A stretch of DNA of 64,000 bases, from assembly GCF_014855515.1 (NCBI RefSeq), contig NZ_JACYFK010000001.1, positions 806,001 through 870,000 of the forward strand, read 5' to 3'. The stretch's first letter is position 1. Each line of letters starts with the position of its first letter. This DNA is from Euzebyella marina. GTDB lineage: Bacteria; Bacteroidota; Bacteroidia; Flavobacteriales; Flavobacteriaceae. The notes beneath the pieces were generated by a model. That model was not told the origin of the DNA. It saw nothing but the letters and a program-made list of their open reading frames with translations, and ran no database searches. Shown piece by piece: positions 1-8,987 of the stretch. The position numbers and the translations under genes were made by a program.

Positions 1-1
1 T

Positions 2-742
2 AAATTGGTCGAAATTGAGGGCCTTCTGGAAGACGATTTTGGCAAGACCCTCATTAATATCGGAAAGACCTTTCTAAAGACGCCCTACGTTGCCAAAACT
101 CTCGAAATAGGTGATACCGAAACTTTAGTCGTTAACTTACAGGGGTTGGACTGTACCACTTACGTAGAAAACGTATTGGCATTTGGAACACTCTTAAAAC
201 AAGGCAAATCGAATTTTGATGACTTTACAGAAACCCTTGAAACCATTCGGTATAAAGACGGAGAGTTGACAGGGTATGCTTCCCGACTTCATTACTTTTC
301 AGAATGGATCGCCAACAACGAAAAAAAAGGCATCATCAAGGATATCACCTCTGAAATAGGAGGAACAGAAATTAAAAAGGATATCAACTTTATGAGTACC
401 CATAGAGGCCTATATCCATTTCTATCCGACGACACCAACTTTGAAAAGATAAAGGCCTCCGAAAATTATTTAAATAACCAGAGCATTTGTATGCTGCCTC
501 AAGACCAAATTGAAGCAAACGAACATCTTATCAAAAGCGGAGATATTATCGCGCTTACTACCTCTATTAACGGGTTGGATATTACCCATACCGGTTTTGC
601 CACCAGAGAAAAGGATGGACGCATTCATTTGTTACATGCCTCTACAGGGTCTATGGAAGTAAAAGTTTCTAAAAAACCATTAGCGGAATATTTAAAAGGC
701 ATCAAAAAAAACACGGGTATTATGGTTGCCCGACCGCAATAA
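2..742 (+). CDS. DUF1460 (N-acetylmuramoyl-L-alanine amidase-like) protein, 5' partial
   Basis: The reading frame is open to the left edge, so the N-terminus, probably with a signal peptide, lies outside the window; 245 residues are visible counting from a TTG at 5. The family belongs to the NlpC/P60-like papain fold, and members are exported cell-wall hydrolases or uncharacterised paralogues. The likely nucleophile is the Cys in LDCTTYVEN (visible residue 50), and the candidate His is in DITHTGFAT (about 195), with a second His in LLHAST (about 211). The protein ends in front of a convergent FN3-ThuA gene, with a terminator-like hairpin between them. Family assignment rests on these motifs; the substrate is inferred. 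Confidence 0.8.
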   Translation, partial: KLVEIEGLLEDDFGKTLINIGKTFLKTPYVAKTLEIGDTETLVVNLQGLDCTTYVENVLAFGTLLKQGKSNFDDFTETLETIRYKDGELTGYASRLHYFSEWIANNEKKGIIKDITSEIGGTEIKKDINFMSTHRGLYPFLSDDTNFEKIKASENYLNNQSICMLPQDQIEANEHLIKSGDIIALTTSINGLDITHTGFATREKDGRIHLLHASTGSMEVKVSKKPLAEYLKGIKKNTGIMVARPQ

Positions 743-875
743 GAGCTATTCAACAAACCAGTCAGTCTTTAACACGTAAAACAACTACTGAATAAGCTAT
801 AGTATTAGTGGCTTACCGGCTTCATAAGGTATTTAGTCTGAGTATTGAAGTCAATCTTCCTATTACTAAAATTAC

Positions 876-899
876 AAAACCAACCCAATGGTCGGTTTT
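876..899. terminator. Terminator hairpin between convergent genes
   Basis: Ten-base arms (876-885 and 890-899, one mismatch) around a CAAT loop, with AAAA and TTTT at the ends. It could end both the DUF1460 gene (+) and the FN3-ThuA gene (-). Confidence 0.5.
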
Positions 900-917
900 A
901 TAAAATCATTAACCAAA

Positions 918-3728
918 TTACCTCTCCAAACAATAAAAAAGGCCACCTAGAAGATGTTGCCTAAAATTAGGCTCATCGTAAGCCGCATTGGAGTGCCCAC
1001 CAGCAGTATAAAACACTCGACCACCATCATATTCTTGATACCACGAAAACGGATGGTAATTTCCGTTGGTTCCACCCTGGTAAGAGCTCTCATCGAGCAT
1101 AATCAAGGGGTTGATTCCTGAGTAGATATCTTTAAAATTATACCATTCTTCAGTGCGCGTCCAAATACTGGGTAAATGCACAGTCGAAGAATGACTTGAG
1201 TTCACTACTTCTAAATTGGCCTCCTGAATATTGGGGTGGCCATTAAAATAAGCACCTACCAATTGCCCGTACCAAGACCAATCGTACTCGGTGTCGGTAG
1301 CAGCGTGTACGCCCATAAAACTACCTCCTGATCGAATATAGTTTTCAAAGGCGGTCTGTTGGGTACTATTTAGAACATCCCCCGTGGTATTAAGAAAAAC
1401 CACTACTTTATATTGTGCCAGATTGGTCGTATTGAAATCTCCACTATTTTCGGTCTGTACTACTTCAAAATCATTGGATTGCCCCAACGCTTGAAAAGTG
1501 GCTACCCCTTTTTCAATGGATGAATGTCTAAACTCAACAGTCTTCGTAAAAATCAAAACTTTATCTGTCTCAGGCTCTTCCTCCTGAAGGGTTAAAACCG
1601 AAATACCTAAACTTTTTCCCGATTCATTGCCTTTTGCATCGTAGGCGGAAATTTCAAACCTATATGTAGTGGAAGGTGTTAGACCGGTAATTTTAGTAGA
1701 TGTAGTGGTCGCAGAGGTTACTTGTTCGTTGTCTTGATAAATGTAATAGCCCATCACCTCAGTATCATCGCTTGAGCTTCCCCACGATAAATCAACGGTG
1801 GTTGTTGCTGTTTCTGTAGCTGTTAAATTCTGGGGTACAGAAGGCGGAGTAGTGTCTTCTACTACTGTAGGTTGGGTCGACACCCTCAATTCGGCACTGG
1901 GTTCAGACATGTTTTCGGCCTCATCCATTGCCCTTATTTGAAAACCATACTCTGTACCAGCTTCTAGATTGGTAACTTGATAAGATGTCGAAGTAACCGA
2001 AGTAATATTAGTGCCATTTTGATAGACCAGATAACTCGCTACAGTTGTATTATCGGATGAAGCTTCCCAAGTTAGAGTAATCGAATTTTCAGAAATTTGG
2101 CCCGAAGATAAATTGGCAGGTGCTGTCGGAGGCTCTTCATCATTGGGTGAAGTTACCTCAGCCAAAGTAGTGGCCTCTACGGTAACACTTTGATCCGATT
2201 CTTGCTCATTTTCACCAATGGAAGTGACCGAAAATCTGTAGGTGGTCTCAGCTTCTAAATCTATAATGTTCAGGGGGCTTTTCTCTGTATTTGCTTTGAA
2301 TATACCGTCTTGATACACCTTAAATACACTAATCGCGCTGTCCTTTGTAATTTCCCAGTGCAATTCCATTGAACTGCTAGAAATATTGGAAATCGATAAA
2401 CTGGTTGGAACAGGCGGTGCACTTTCTTCTGGCGAGCTACTTTCTTCTTCTGTGGTCAGGGATAAATTTTCACTTTTGGGGGACTCTCGTCCATCTTCAA
2501 CCACTAACGATACGGTAAAGCTGTAAGTAGTTTTTGGAGAAAGGGAATTTACCTCAAAAGAAGTGTTTGATGTAGACCCAATGAGTACATCATCTTGAAA
2601 CACGCGAAATTCTTGCACCGACAAAGTATCGGAAGGTTGGCTCCATTCAAAAGAGAGAGATTCAGAGCCTACTTCAATGACTCGTAAATTGTCAGGTGGT
2701 AAAGGCAAGGTTGAAACACTATCCTTTACCTCATCCTCCAAAGTTGTTACACGCAAAATTTCTGAAAAAGGCGATTCTCTTTCTTCGTTATCCCAAGCAG
2801 TTACTGCAAAACCATAGGCATTTTGGGGCTGTAAATCTTTTACTTGATAAAGATTATCTTTTACAACACCTAGCAATATCGAGTCTTGATAAACCCTAAA
2901 TGCGGTAATTTGTAGACTATCCGCCATAGAATTCCATGACAAATCAATCGAATTAGAAGTTGTATTGGTGCTTCGCAAACCTACAGGCGCAGGTGGAGGT
3001 AAAGTATCTACCACTGCCTCTGCTGGCTTGGTAATTATTTCAACTATGTTACTAGGCCTTGTGCTTTTTTCTTGCCCATCTATGGCCACTACATAGTAAG
3101 AGTACTCGCTTTCAGGCAATAAATCCCGAACGGTATACTTCGTTTCTTTTAAGGCAATGACCTCAGTAGAATCTTGAAACAGTTTAAACTCTTTTACTGA
3201 TGAAAGGTTAGAATCTGTGCTCCAACTTAGTTGAACGCTCGTAGGCATTATACTATCTATTTTCAGCTTCGGCGTCAACAACAAAACACTGAAAGGATTA
3301 AGGCTATCTATATTGACAGAATCACGAGGCACAGAATCCATAGCTTTGGTTACTACTAGTAATTCCTCACTGAAGGTAGACTGGTTACCAGTTTTGTCGG
3401 TTGTTCTAACTAAAAATTGATAGGAAGTCTCGGGTTTTAAACTTTTGGCCCAATATTGGGTAACAGTATCTCTAAAGACCTCAATACTATCTTGATAGAC
3501 CACATAATAGGCGACCTTTTCGTGGTTCGAAGACTTCTCCCACGTCACAACGGCCGAAGAATCTGTAACTGTGTTTGCGGTCAATCTTTTAGGAGGCTCC
3601 GGAAGTGCTATATCCGGTAATATCATTTCCTCAGTAGGTTGCTCTTCGTCTTTTTGACAAGCGACAATAATAAGGGATAATAAAATAATTGTAAGGGAAA
3701 GCAGGCCAAACAGTGGTCTTTCTTTCAT
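918..3728 (-). CDS. Lipoprotein with seven FN3 repeats and a C-terminal ThuA-like domain
   Basis: 936 residues. A hydrophobic leader ends in the lipobox IIVAC followed by QKDEEQ, so an envelope lipoprotein is predicted. Seven fibronectin type III repeats of about 90 residues follow (roughly 40-710); most carry the core signature of a Trp near the start, a V/IYQD segment in the middle and a Y.F.V/I strand. The last 220 residues form a ThuA-like domain (trehalose-utilisation family, class I glutamine amidotransferase-like fold), with VLIFTKTVEFRHSSI, FMGVHAATDTEYDW and FYTAGGHSN motifs. In this family the domain sits in carbohydrate-related proteins, but its reaction is not established. The FN3 array probably acts as a stalk. 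A second ThuA protein lies at 56984-57970. The gene appears monocistronic. Confidence 0.85.
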   Translation of the reverse strand: MKERPLFGLLSLTIILLSLIIVACQKDEEQPTEEMILPDIALPEPPKRLTANTVTDSSAVVTWEKSSNHEKVAYYVVYQDSIEVFRDTVTQYWAKSLKPETSYQFLVRTTDKTGNQSTFSEELLVVTKAMDSVPRDSVNIDSLNPFSVLLLTPKLKIDSIMPTSVQLSWSTDSNLSSVKEFKLFQDSTEVIALKETKYTVRDLLPESEYSYYVVAIDGQEKSTRPSNIVEIITKPAEAVVDTLPPPAPVGLRSTNTTSNSIDLSWNSMADSLQITAFRVYQDSILLGVVKDNLYQVKDLQPQNAYGFAVTAWDNEERESPFSEILRVTTLEDEVKDSVSTLPLPPDNLRVIEVGSESLSFEWSQPSDTLSVQEFRVFQDDVLIGSTSNTSFEVNSLSPKTTYSFTVSLVVEDGRESPKSENLSLTTEEESSSPEESAPPVPTSLSISNISSSSMELHWEITKDSAISVFKVYQDGIFKANTEKSPLNIIDLEAETTYRFSVTSIGENEQESDQSVTVEATTLAEVTSPNDEEPPTAPANLSSGQISENSITLTWEASSDNTTVASYLVYQNGTNITSVTSTSYQVTNLEAGTEYGFQIRAMDEAENMSEPSAELRVSTQPTVVEDTTPPSVPQNLTATETATTTVDLSWGSSSDDTEVMGYYIYQDNEQVTSATTTSTKITGLTPSTTYRFEISAYDAKGNESGKSLGISVLTLQEEEPETDKVLIFTKTVEFRHSSIEKGVATFQALGQSNDFEVVQTENSGDFNTTNLAQYKVVVFLNTTGDVLNSTQQTAFENYIRSGGSFMGVHAATDTEYDWSWYGQLVGAYFNGHPNIQEANLEVVNSSHSSTVHLPSIWTRTEEWYNFKDIYSGINPLIMLDESSYQGGTNGNYHPFSWYQEYDGGRVFYTAGGHSNAAYDEPNFRQHLLGGLFYCLER

Positions 3729-3910
3729 TTTCGAGGGAAGGATTTAGGGTAAATACCAAGCTATAGTTTCTCGGAATACAAAGTTCTAAATTTGATTGAA
3801 AAAAATTAACCCTTCCGCATTTTTTTTGAAAAAAACTTATTTTTTCGTCTTAAAGTTTGATGATTATAATTTTAACCCCTATTTATAAACAGCAAAATGT
3901 GAATTTATGA

Positions 3911-4798
3911 TTAATTCGTGGCCAAAGCCATTAAATACTTTTTAGGCGTAGTGCCATACTTCTTTTTAAAAGCGGCTATAAAGTGACTGGCCGTGCTGTA
4001 ACCTACTTTTAGGCCTACCTCATTAACATTGTGCTGACCAGTTTCCAGCATTTTGCGAGCGTACTCCATTTTGTAGTCAAATAGAAAACTATAAACCGAA
4101 TCTCCATAAATCTGCTTAAAACCTTCCTTCAACTTTTTTAATGAGAGTCCGATTTCATCTGACAGCTCATTTAAGGTCGGGGGTTCGGCCATTCTTGAAA
4201 TTATAATTTCTTTCGCCTTTCTTATGCGTCGAACATTGTCTTCATCGACCAAAAACGGACATTGTTCAATATCGGCATCATCGCTCTTGTTGAAATAGAG
4301 CGAAATGAGCTCGTACACCTTGCCTTTGATATAAAGTTCCTTTACAGACGGGTGTAGGTTGTAGTTCATTATCTGGCTCAAGACAACGGCAATGGCCGGG
4401 CTTACGCCCTCTTGAGAATAATACTTTTTATCTTTATTCTCTGCACTTAAAAAAGGTATATAATCGGCCTCTTTTGAAAACAAGGAATGGAATTTACGTA
4501 TGGTCATCACCACCGATACCATCCACGAATTAGGGTTCAATTCCAGGTTCATGGGCAAATCCATTTGCGTGTTGTAAAGCAATAATGAATTTTCTTCGGA
4601 AACCTCTAGGGCATACCGCCCATCATTAAATATAAACTTGGCACTGCCCTTCAAACAAAAGTGAAACTGTATAAAACTACTTTTGATATCTCGGGTTACC
4701 TTTTGCATATCAAGACCATCGTTCTGAATTTTTAGAACGTAAAATCCATCTTCGATAAGTACCTCTTGAAACGAACCTACAGCGACATTTTTTTCCAT
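3911..4798 (-). CDS. AraC-family transcriptional regulator, divergent from hemA
   Basis: 295 residues. The C-terminal third (about 190-290) is an AraC/XylS double helix-turn-helix; LNELSDEIGLSLKKLKEGFK fits the first HTH and VNEVGLKVGYSTASHFIAAF the second, ending in FKKKYGTTPKKY. The N-terminal 180 residues are an unrecognised effector domain, mostly beta-strand by eye. It is transcribed away from hemA across a 207-bp region with a perfect palindrome, so control of the heme genes, or of itself, is a reasonable inference. The ligand is unknown; iron or heme would fit the context but no sequence motif proves it. Confidence 0.85.
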   Translation of the reverse strand: MEKNVAVGSFQEVLIEDGFYVLKIQNDGLDMQKVTRDIKSSFIQFHFCLKGSAKFIFNDGRYALEVSEENSLLLYNTQMDLPMNLELNPNSWMVSVVMTIRKFHSLFSKEADYIPFLSAENKDKKYYSQEGVSPAIAVVLSQIMNYNLHPSVKELYIKGKVYELISLYFNKSDDADIEQCPFLVDEDNVRRIRKAKEIIISRMAEPPTLNELSDEIGLSLKKLKEGFKQIYGDSVYSFLFDYKMEYARKMLETGQHNVNEVGLKVGYSTASHFIAAFKKKYGTTPKKYLMALATN

Positions 4799-4824
4799 AT
4801 TAAAATCATGAATTTAATTCCCGT

Positions 4825-4847
4825 CTATTTAGAAACGTTCTAAATAG
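4825..4847. promoter_or_regulatory. Perfect palindrome (candidate operator) between araC-type gene and hemA
   Basis: CTATTTAGAA (4825-4834), spacer ACG, then TTCTAAATAG (4838-4847): ten of ten bases are inverted copies. It lies 27 bp upstream of the AraC start and downstream of that gene's putative -7 element, a position suited to an autoregulatory repressor or to a leader hairpin. The half-site TTCTAAATAG recurs exactly at the suf promoter (31606-31615). Confidence 0.55.
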
Positions 4848-4874
4848 AATGATTGCCAGACAGTGTATTTACTA

Positions 4875-4882
4875 CAAAAATA
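4875..4882 (-). promoter_or_regulatory. Putative -7 element of the AraC regulator
   Basis: TATTTTTG on the minus strand fits the Bacteroidota -7 consensus TAnnTTTG. No clear TTTG -33 box was found at the usual distance. Confidence 0.35.
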
Positions 4883-4977
4883 TTGGTTTTCAGCGTATTT
4901 ACCTTTCATTTTGACCAAAAAAACCCGAATCGACACTTATTGTACCTCTAGCGTTATTTTTATAGAAGATAGCCCCT

Positions 4978-4985
4978 TATTTTTG
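4978..4985 (+). promoter_or_regulatory. Putative -7 element of hemA
   Basis: TATTTTTG fits TAnnTTTG and ends 20 bp before the hemA ATG. The -33 box is weak. Confidence 0.4.
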
Positions 4986-5005
4986 TTGCCGCTTTGTAAG
5001 CATTC

Positions 5006-6262
5006 ATGAAAGATTACCATATTTCAAGACATAGTTCGTTTTACACCATAGGGCTGAGTTACCAGAAGGCAGATGCAGAGGTTCGGGGCAAATTCAGTTT
5101 AGACCCTAGTTCTATTGACCGCATTTTAATGCAGGCCAAGGCACAGGGTATCGATGGGCTATTGGTGACCTCTACTTGTAACCGCACCGAACTACACGGC
5201 TTTGCCCAACACCCTTTTCAGCTTATCAAATTGCTTTGTGACAACACCATGGGTTCTGTTGAAGAATTTCAAGATGTGGCCTATGTTTACAAAAACAACG
5301 AGGCAATTGGGCACCTTTTCAGGGTGGGTACCGGTCTGGATAGTCAGATATTGGGTGATTTTGAAATCATTAGCCAAATCAAGCAGAGCTTCGCCCGTTC
5401 GAAAAAGTTTGGTATTGCGAACCCTTTTATTGAGCGCTTGTGCAATTCGGTAATTCAGGCGAGCAAACGTATTAAGAACGAAACAGAGATTTCTTCAGGG
5501 GCTACCTCTGTAGCTTTTGCTTCGGTACGCTATATAATTGAAAATGTTCCTGAAGTATCGGAGAAGAACATTTTGCTTTTCGGTACAGGCAAAATTGGCC
5601 GAAATACTTGTGAAAACCTTATCAAGCACACCAAAAACAATCACATAACCCTTATCAATAGAACCAAAGATAAGGCTGAAAAAATAGCTGGAAAGTTCAA
5701 TCTTCTGGTAAAAGATTACGGTGACCTGCAGACCGAAATTAGAAATACCGATGTATTGATAGTTGCTACCAGTGCTCAATCACCTACCATTTCAAAAGAA
5801 CTGATCTACACCAAAAAACCATTGCTCATTCTTGACCTATCGATTCCAAAAAATGTGTCGGATAATGTTACGGATTTGGACAATGTCACCTTGGTTCATT
5901 TAGATCATCTTTCGCAGATTACCGATGATACGCTCGAACGCAGAAAGAAGTACATTCCGCATGCCGAGGAAATCATCGAAGAGGTAAAGCATGATTTCAT
6001 TCAATGGTTAGAGACCCGCAAATTCGCACCGGTCATCAAAGCACTTAAAAAGAAGCTTAAGACCATGAAAGATGAAGAGATGGATTACCAATCAAAAAAG
6101 CTCAACGATTTCAATGAGCACCATGCCGATGTCATCTCTAACCGAATTATTCAAAAAATCACCAAGCAGTTCGCCAACCATCTAAAAGACGATGATGTCG
6201 ATGCGGATATCAGTCTTGAACTTATTCAAAAAGTTTTTCAACTCGAAATAGAAACCCCATGA
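5006..6262 (+). CDS. hemA: Glutamyl-tRNA reductase
   Basis: 418 residues, normal length for the family. It reduces glutamyl-tRNA to glutamate-1-semialdehyde with NADPH, the first step of the C5 route to tetrapyrroles. The catalytic Cys is residue 58 in TSTCNRTELHG. GTGLDSQILGD and the NADPH-binding segment NILLFGTGKIGRN are present, and the C-terminal helical dimerisation region runs from about 330. It opens the heme cluster and overlaps hemCD by ATGA. The next enzyme, glutamate-1-semialdehyde aminomutase (hemL), is not in the window. Confidence 0.97.
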   Translation: MKDYHISRHSSFYTIGLSYQKADAEVRGKFSLDPSSIDRILMQAKAQGIDGLLVTSTCNRTELHGFAQHPFQLIKLLCDNTMGSVEEFQDVAYVYKNNEAIGHLFRVGTGLDSQILGDFEIISQIKQSFARSKKFGIANPFIERLCNSVIQASKRIKNETEISSGATSVAFASVRYIIENVPEVSEKNILLFGTGKIGRNTCENLIKHTKNNHITLINRTKDKAEKIAGKFNLLVKDYGDLQTEIRNTDVLIVATSAQSPTISKELIYTKKPLLILDLSIPKNVSDNVTDLDNVTLVHLDHLSQITDDTLERRKKYIPHAEEIIEEVKHDFIQWLETRKFAPVIKALKKKLKTMKDEEMDYQSKKLNDFNEHHADVISNRIIQKITKQFANHLKDDDVDADISLELIQKVFQLEIETP

Positions 6263-7830
6263 GCAAAGTCATCCGAATCGGTACCCGCGATAGCGAATTG
6301 GCGTTATGGCAGGCAAATACCGTAAAGGACAAGCTTGAGGCGCTGGGTCATGAAACAAGGTTAGTACCCGTAAAATCGACCGGCGACCTTGTACTTGACA
6401 AACCTCTCTACGAACTTGGCATTACCGGAATTTTCACCAAAACGTTAGACATTGCAATGCTCAATGGCGATATCGATATTGCGGTTCATAGCATGAAAGA
6501 TGTTCCTACGGCGTTACCAAAGGGTATTGTTCAGGCGGCCGTTCTAGAAAGAGGCAACCACTACGATATTCTAGCCTATAAGAATAACGAAGAATTCTTG
6601 GCCGAGCGCGATGCCACAATAGCAACAGGCAGTTTACGTAGAAAAGCACAGTGGCTCAATCGTTACCCAACTCACACGGTAGTCGATTTGCGGGGCAATG
6701 TGAACAGCAGGCTTGAAAAACTCAAGACCAATGATTGGAACGGCGCCATATTTGCCGGTGCAGGTCTCCAAAGAATTGGGCTGAAGCCAGAAAACACCAT
6801 CGGCTTGACATGGATGGTGCCCGCACCTGCCCAAGGTGCCATTGTAGTAGTGGCTATGGAAAACGACCCAGAAATTAGAGAAGCCTGTGCCGCTCTGAAT
6901 CATGAACCTACTGCTCTATGCACCCAGCTTGAACGAGAATTTCTAAGAATTTTGGAAGGTGGATGTACGGCCCCTATCGGCGCACACGCATCAATAGACA
7001 AAAATGAGCAGGTAACGTTAAAAGGGGTATTGCTCTCTTATGACGGACAAAAAAAGCTGGAGGCAGACTTTTCAGCTCCGTTAGGAAAGCATCAAAATTT
7101 GGCAAAGGATTGTGCCAATAGCATTCTAGCCCGCGGCGGAAAGGTGCTAGTCAACCAATCAAGCGTAGGAGTCCTCAAGACACAGGTCTTTTCGACCAAA
7201 AATCTCTCACAAGACCAACAACAATTATTCAAGGAAGGTCTAACGGTCAAAAGTGAAGATTTTATCAAAATCAGCCCCAACCGTTTGCCAAAAACATTGC
7301 TCAATCAACCACATGAAAATGTAATCATTACGAGCAAAAATGCCGTAGAAACCTTATTTACCCAAAGTTCCGGCGAATTAAAATTTAAAAATATCTATTG
7401 TGTGGGCCGAAAGACCAAACGGCTCATCGAAAACCGTATAGGTCCTGTCAAGCATCAAGCCAAAAATGCCCAACAGTTGGCGGAATATTTGGTGGAGTAT
7501 ATGGAGGGTTTAGAAGTTACCTACTTCTGTAGCAACATTCGAATGGATGAATTACCGAAGATTTTGGGCAAAAACAATATAACGGTGAACGAGGTGGAAA
7601 CCTACGCGACCAAATTATCTCCATCTGAAATTGGTGAAGAGGTAGAGGGCGTTATGTTCTTCAGCCCAAGTACGGTCGAAAGCTACATATTAAAGAACAG
7701 TTCAGATAAAATAGCTTATTGCATTGGGGAATCTACAGCGCAAGAAGCGAGAAAACATTTTAAGGAGGTGAAGGTAGCGAAGATACCGACGGCTGAAAGT
7801 GTAATTGAATTGGTGAATGGCGATTATTAG
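6259..7830 (+). CDS. hemC: Hydroxymethylbilane synthase / uroporphyrinogen-III synthase fusion
   Basis: 523 residues, about 210 longer than a standalone HemC. Residues 1-305 are porphobilinogen deaminase: RIGTRDSELALWQA, AVHSMKDVPT, GSLRRKAQW, RGNVNSRLEKL, and the dipyrromethane cofactor Cys236 in EGGCTAPIGAHA. The remainder (about 315-523) has the HEM4 fold (VIITSKNAVETL, YCVGRKTKRL, MFFSPSTVESY, AYCIGESTAQEA), so uroporphyrinogen-III synthase activity is assigned to it. No other hemD is seen nearby. A fused protein would polymerise porphobilinogen and cyclise the unstable hydroxymethylbilane in one chain. The first ATG overlaps the end of hemA by four bases, implying translational coupling. 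Confidence 0.95.
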   Translation: MSKVIRIGTRDSELALWQANTVKDKLEALGHETRLVPVKSTGDLVLDKPLYELGITGIFTKTLDIAMLNGDIDIAVHSMKDVPTALPKGIVQAAVLERGNHYDILAYKNNEEFLAERDATIATGSLRRKAQWLNRYPTHTVVDLRGNVNSRLEKLKTNDWNGAIFAGAGLQRIGLKPENTIGLTWMVPAPAQGAIVVVAMENDPEIREACAALNHEPTALCTQLEREFLRILEGGCTAPIGAHASIDKNEQVTLKGVLLSYDGQKKLEADFSAPLGKHQNLAKDCANSILARGGKVLVNQSSVGVLKTQVFSTKNLSQDQQQLFKEGLTVKSEDFIKISPNRLPKTLLNQPHENVIITSKNAVETLFTQSSGELKFKNIYCVGRKTKRLIENRIGPVKHQAKNAQQLAEYLVEYMEGLEVTYFCSNIRMDELPKILGKNNITVNEVETYATKLSPSEIGEEVEGVMFFSPSTVESYILKNSSDKIAYCIGESTAQEARKHFKEVKVAKIPTAESVIELVNGDY

Positions 7831-7857
7831 CCGAAAGTTAAAGTAACATTCGCGACT

Positions 7858-7892
7858 TTTGATATGGCGGCAATCAACAACAAATAACTTTC
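7858..7892 (+). promoter_or_regulatory. Possible internal promoter before hemE
   Basis: TTTG at 7858-7861, 23 bp, then TAACTTTC at 7885-7892, close to the TTTG/TAnnTTTG pattern. It lies in the 114-bp gap between hemCD and hemE. Confidence 0.3.
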
Positions 7893-7944
7893 ATCAAATA
7901 GTCATCAAATTCTAACTGATTACTAAGAACATTGAATTAAGAAA

Positions 7945-8970
7945 ATGATAAAAAACGATTTATTCCTACGGGCCCTGAACGGAGAAACGGTCGAGAGACC
8001 ACCGGTATGGATGATGAGGCAGGCCGGCAGGTATTTGCCCGAGTTCATGGAAATAAAGAAAAAATATGATTTTTTCACTCGTTGCCAAACTCCCGAACTA
8101 GCCTCTGAAATAACGGTACAGCCCATTCGTAGATACGGTATGGATGCGGCCATTCTATTTTCAGATATCTTGGTAATCCCTCAAGCCATGAATATCGAGG
8201 TACAGATGAAGACCAATTTTGGTCCCTACTTACCAAACCCGGTTCGCACCCCGAAAGATGTTGATGAAGTAATCGTTCCTGATGTAAACGATGCTTTGAA
8301 TTATGTGATGCAAGCTATCAAGGCTACCAAAGAGAAACTAAACGATGAAATTCCGTTAATCGGTTTTGCCGGCTCACCTTGGACCATCCTTTGCTATTGT
8401 GTACAAGGCCAGGGCAGCAAAAGTTTTGACAAAGCGAAGGAATTCTGCTTTACCCAACCGCATGCTGCACATGCCATGCTTCAGAAAATTACCGACACTA
8501 CTATAGCGTATCTGAAAGCAAAAGTGAAGGCTGGCGTAAATGCCGTACAGGTTTTTGATTCTTGGGGAGGAATGCTTTCTCCTGTCGACTATCAAGAGTT
8601 TTCCTGGCAATACATACAACAGATTATCGATGCCCTAAAAGAAGAGGCTCCCGTAATCGTTTTCGGAAAAGGTTGTTGGTTCGCTTTGGGAGAAATGGCA
8701 AAATCGGGTGCTTCTGCCCTTGGGGTCGACTGGACCTGTTCTGCCAAAAATGCACGTTACCTCAGTGGTGGCAACATCACTTTACAAGGCAATTTTGACC
8801 CAGCCAGATTGTTATCACCTCCCTCGGAAATCAAAAAAATGGTGACCCAGATGATCAACGAATTTGGTAAGAACAAATACATTGTTAATCTCGGTCACGG
8901 CATTTTACCGAACATACCATTGGACAATGCCAAGGCATTTATAGACGCCGTGAAAGAATACGGCCAATAA
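7945..8970 (+). CDS. hemE: Uroporphyrinogen decarboxylase
   Basis: 341 residues, full length. It converts uroporphyrinogen III to coproporphyrinogen III by removing four carboxyl groups, without a cofactor. Diagnostic segments are [16 protein letters not shown] near the N-terminus, the active-site Asp in [13 protein letters not shown], the GFAGSPWT region, DSWGGMLSP and the C-terminal [11 protein letters not shown]. The start is an ATG preceded by an A-rich leader, as usual in this phylum. It lies between hemCD and a TrkH gene 17 bp downstream. Confidence 0.97.
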   Translation: MIKNDLFLRALNGETVERPPVWMMRQAGRYLPEFMEIKKKYDFFTRCQTPELASEITVQPIRRYGMDAAILFSDILVIPQAMNIEVQMKTNFGPYLPNPVRTPKDVDEVIVPDVNDALNYVMQAIKATKEKLNDEIPLIGFAGSPWTILCYCVQGQGSKSFDKAKEFCFTQPHAAHAMLQKITDTTIAYLKAKVKAGVNAVQVFDSWGGMLSPVDYQEFSWQYIQQIIDALKEEAPVIVFGKGCWFALGEMAKSGASALGVDWTCSAKNARYLSGGNITLQGNFDPARLLSPPSEIKKMVTQMINEFGKNKYIVNLGHGILPNIPLDNAKAFIDAVKEYGQ

Positions 8971-8987
8971 GCTAACTAGAGCTGTAC

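Noticed and set aside
4825-4847. Calling the palindrome a Fur or PerR box
   Set aside because: The sequence does not match the classical Fur or PerR consensus closely enough; only a generic operator is claimed.
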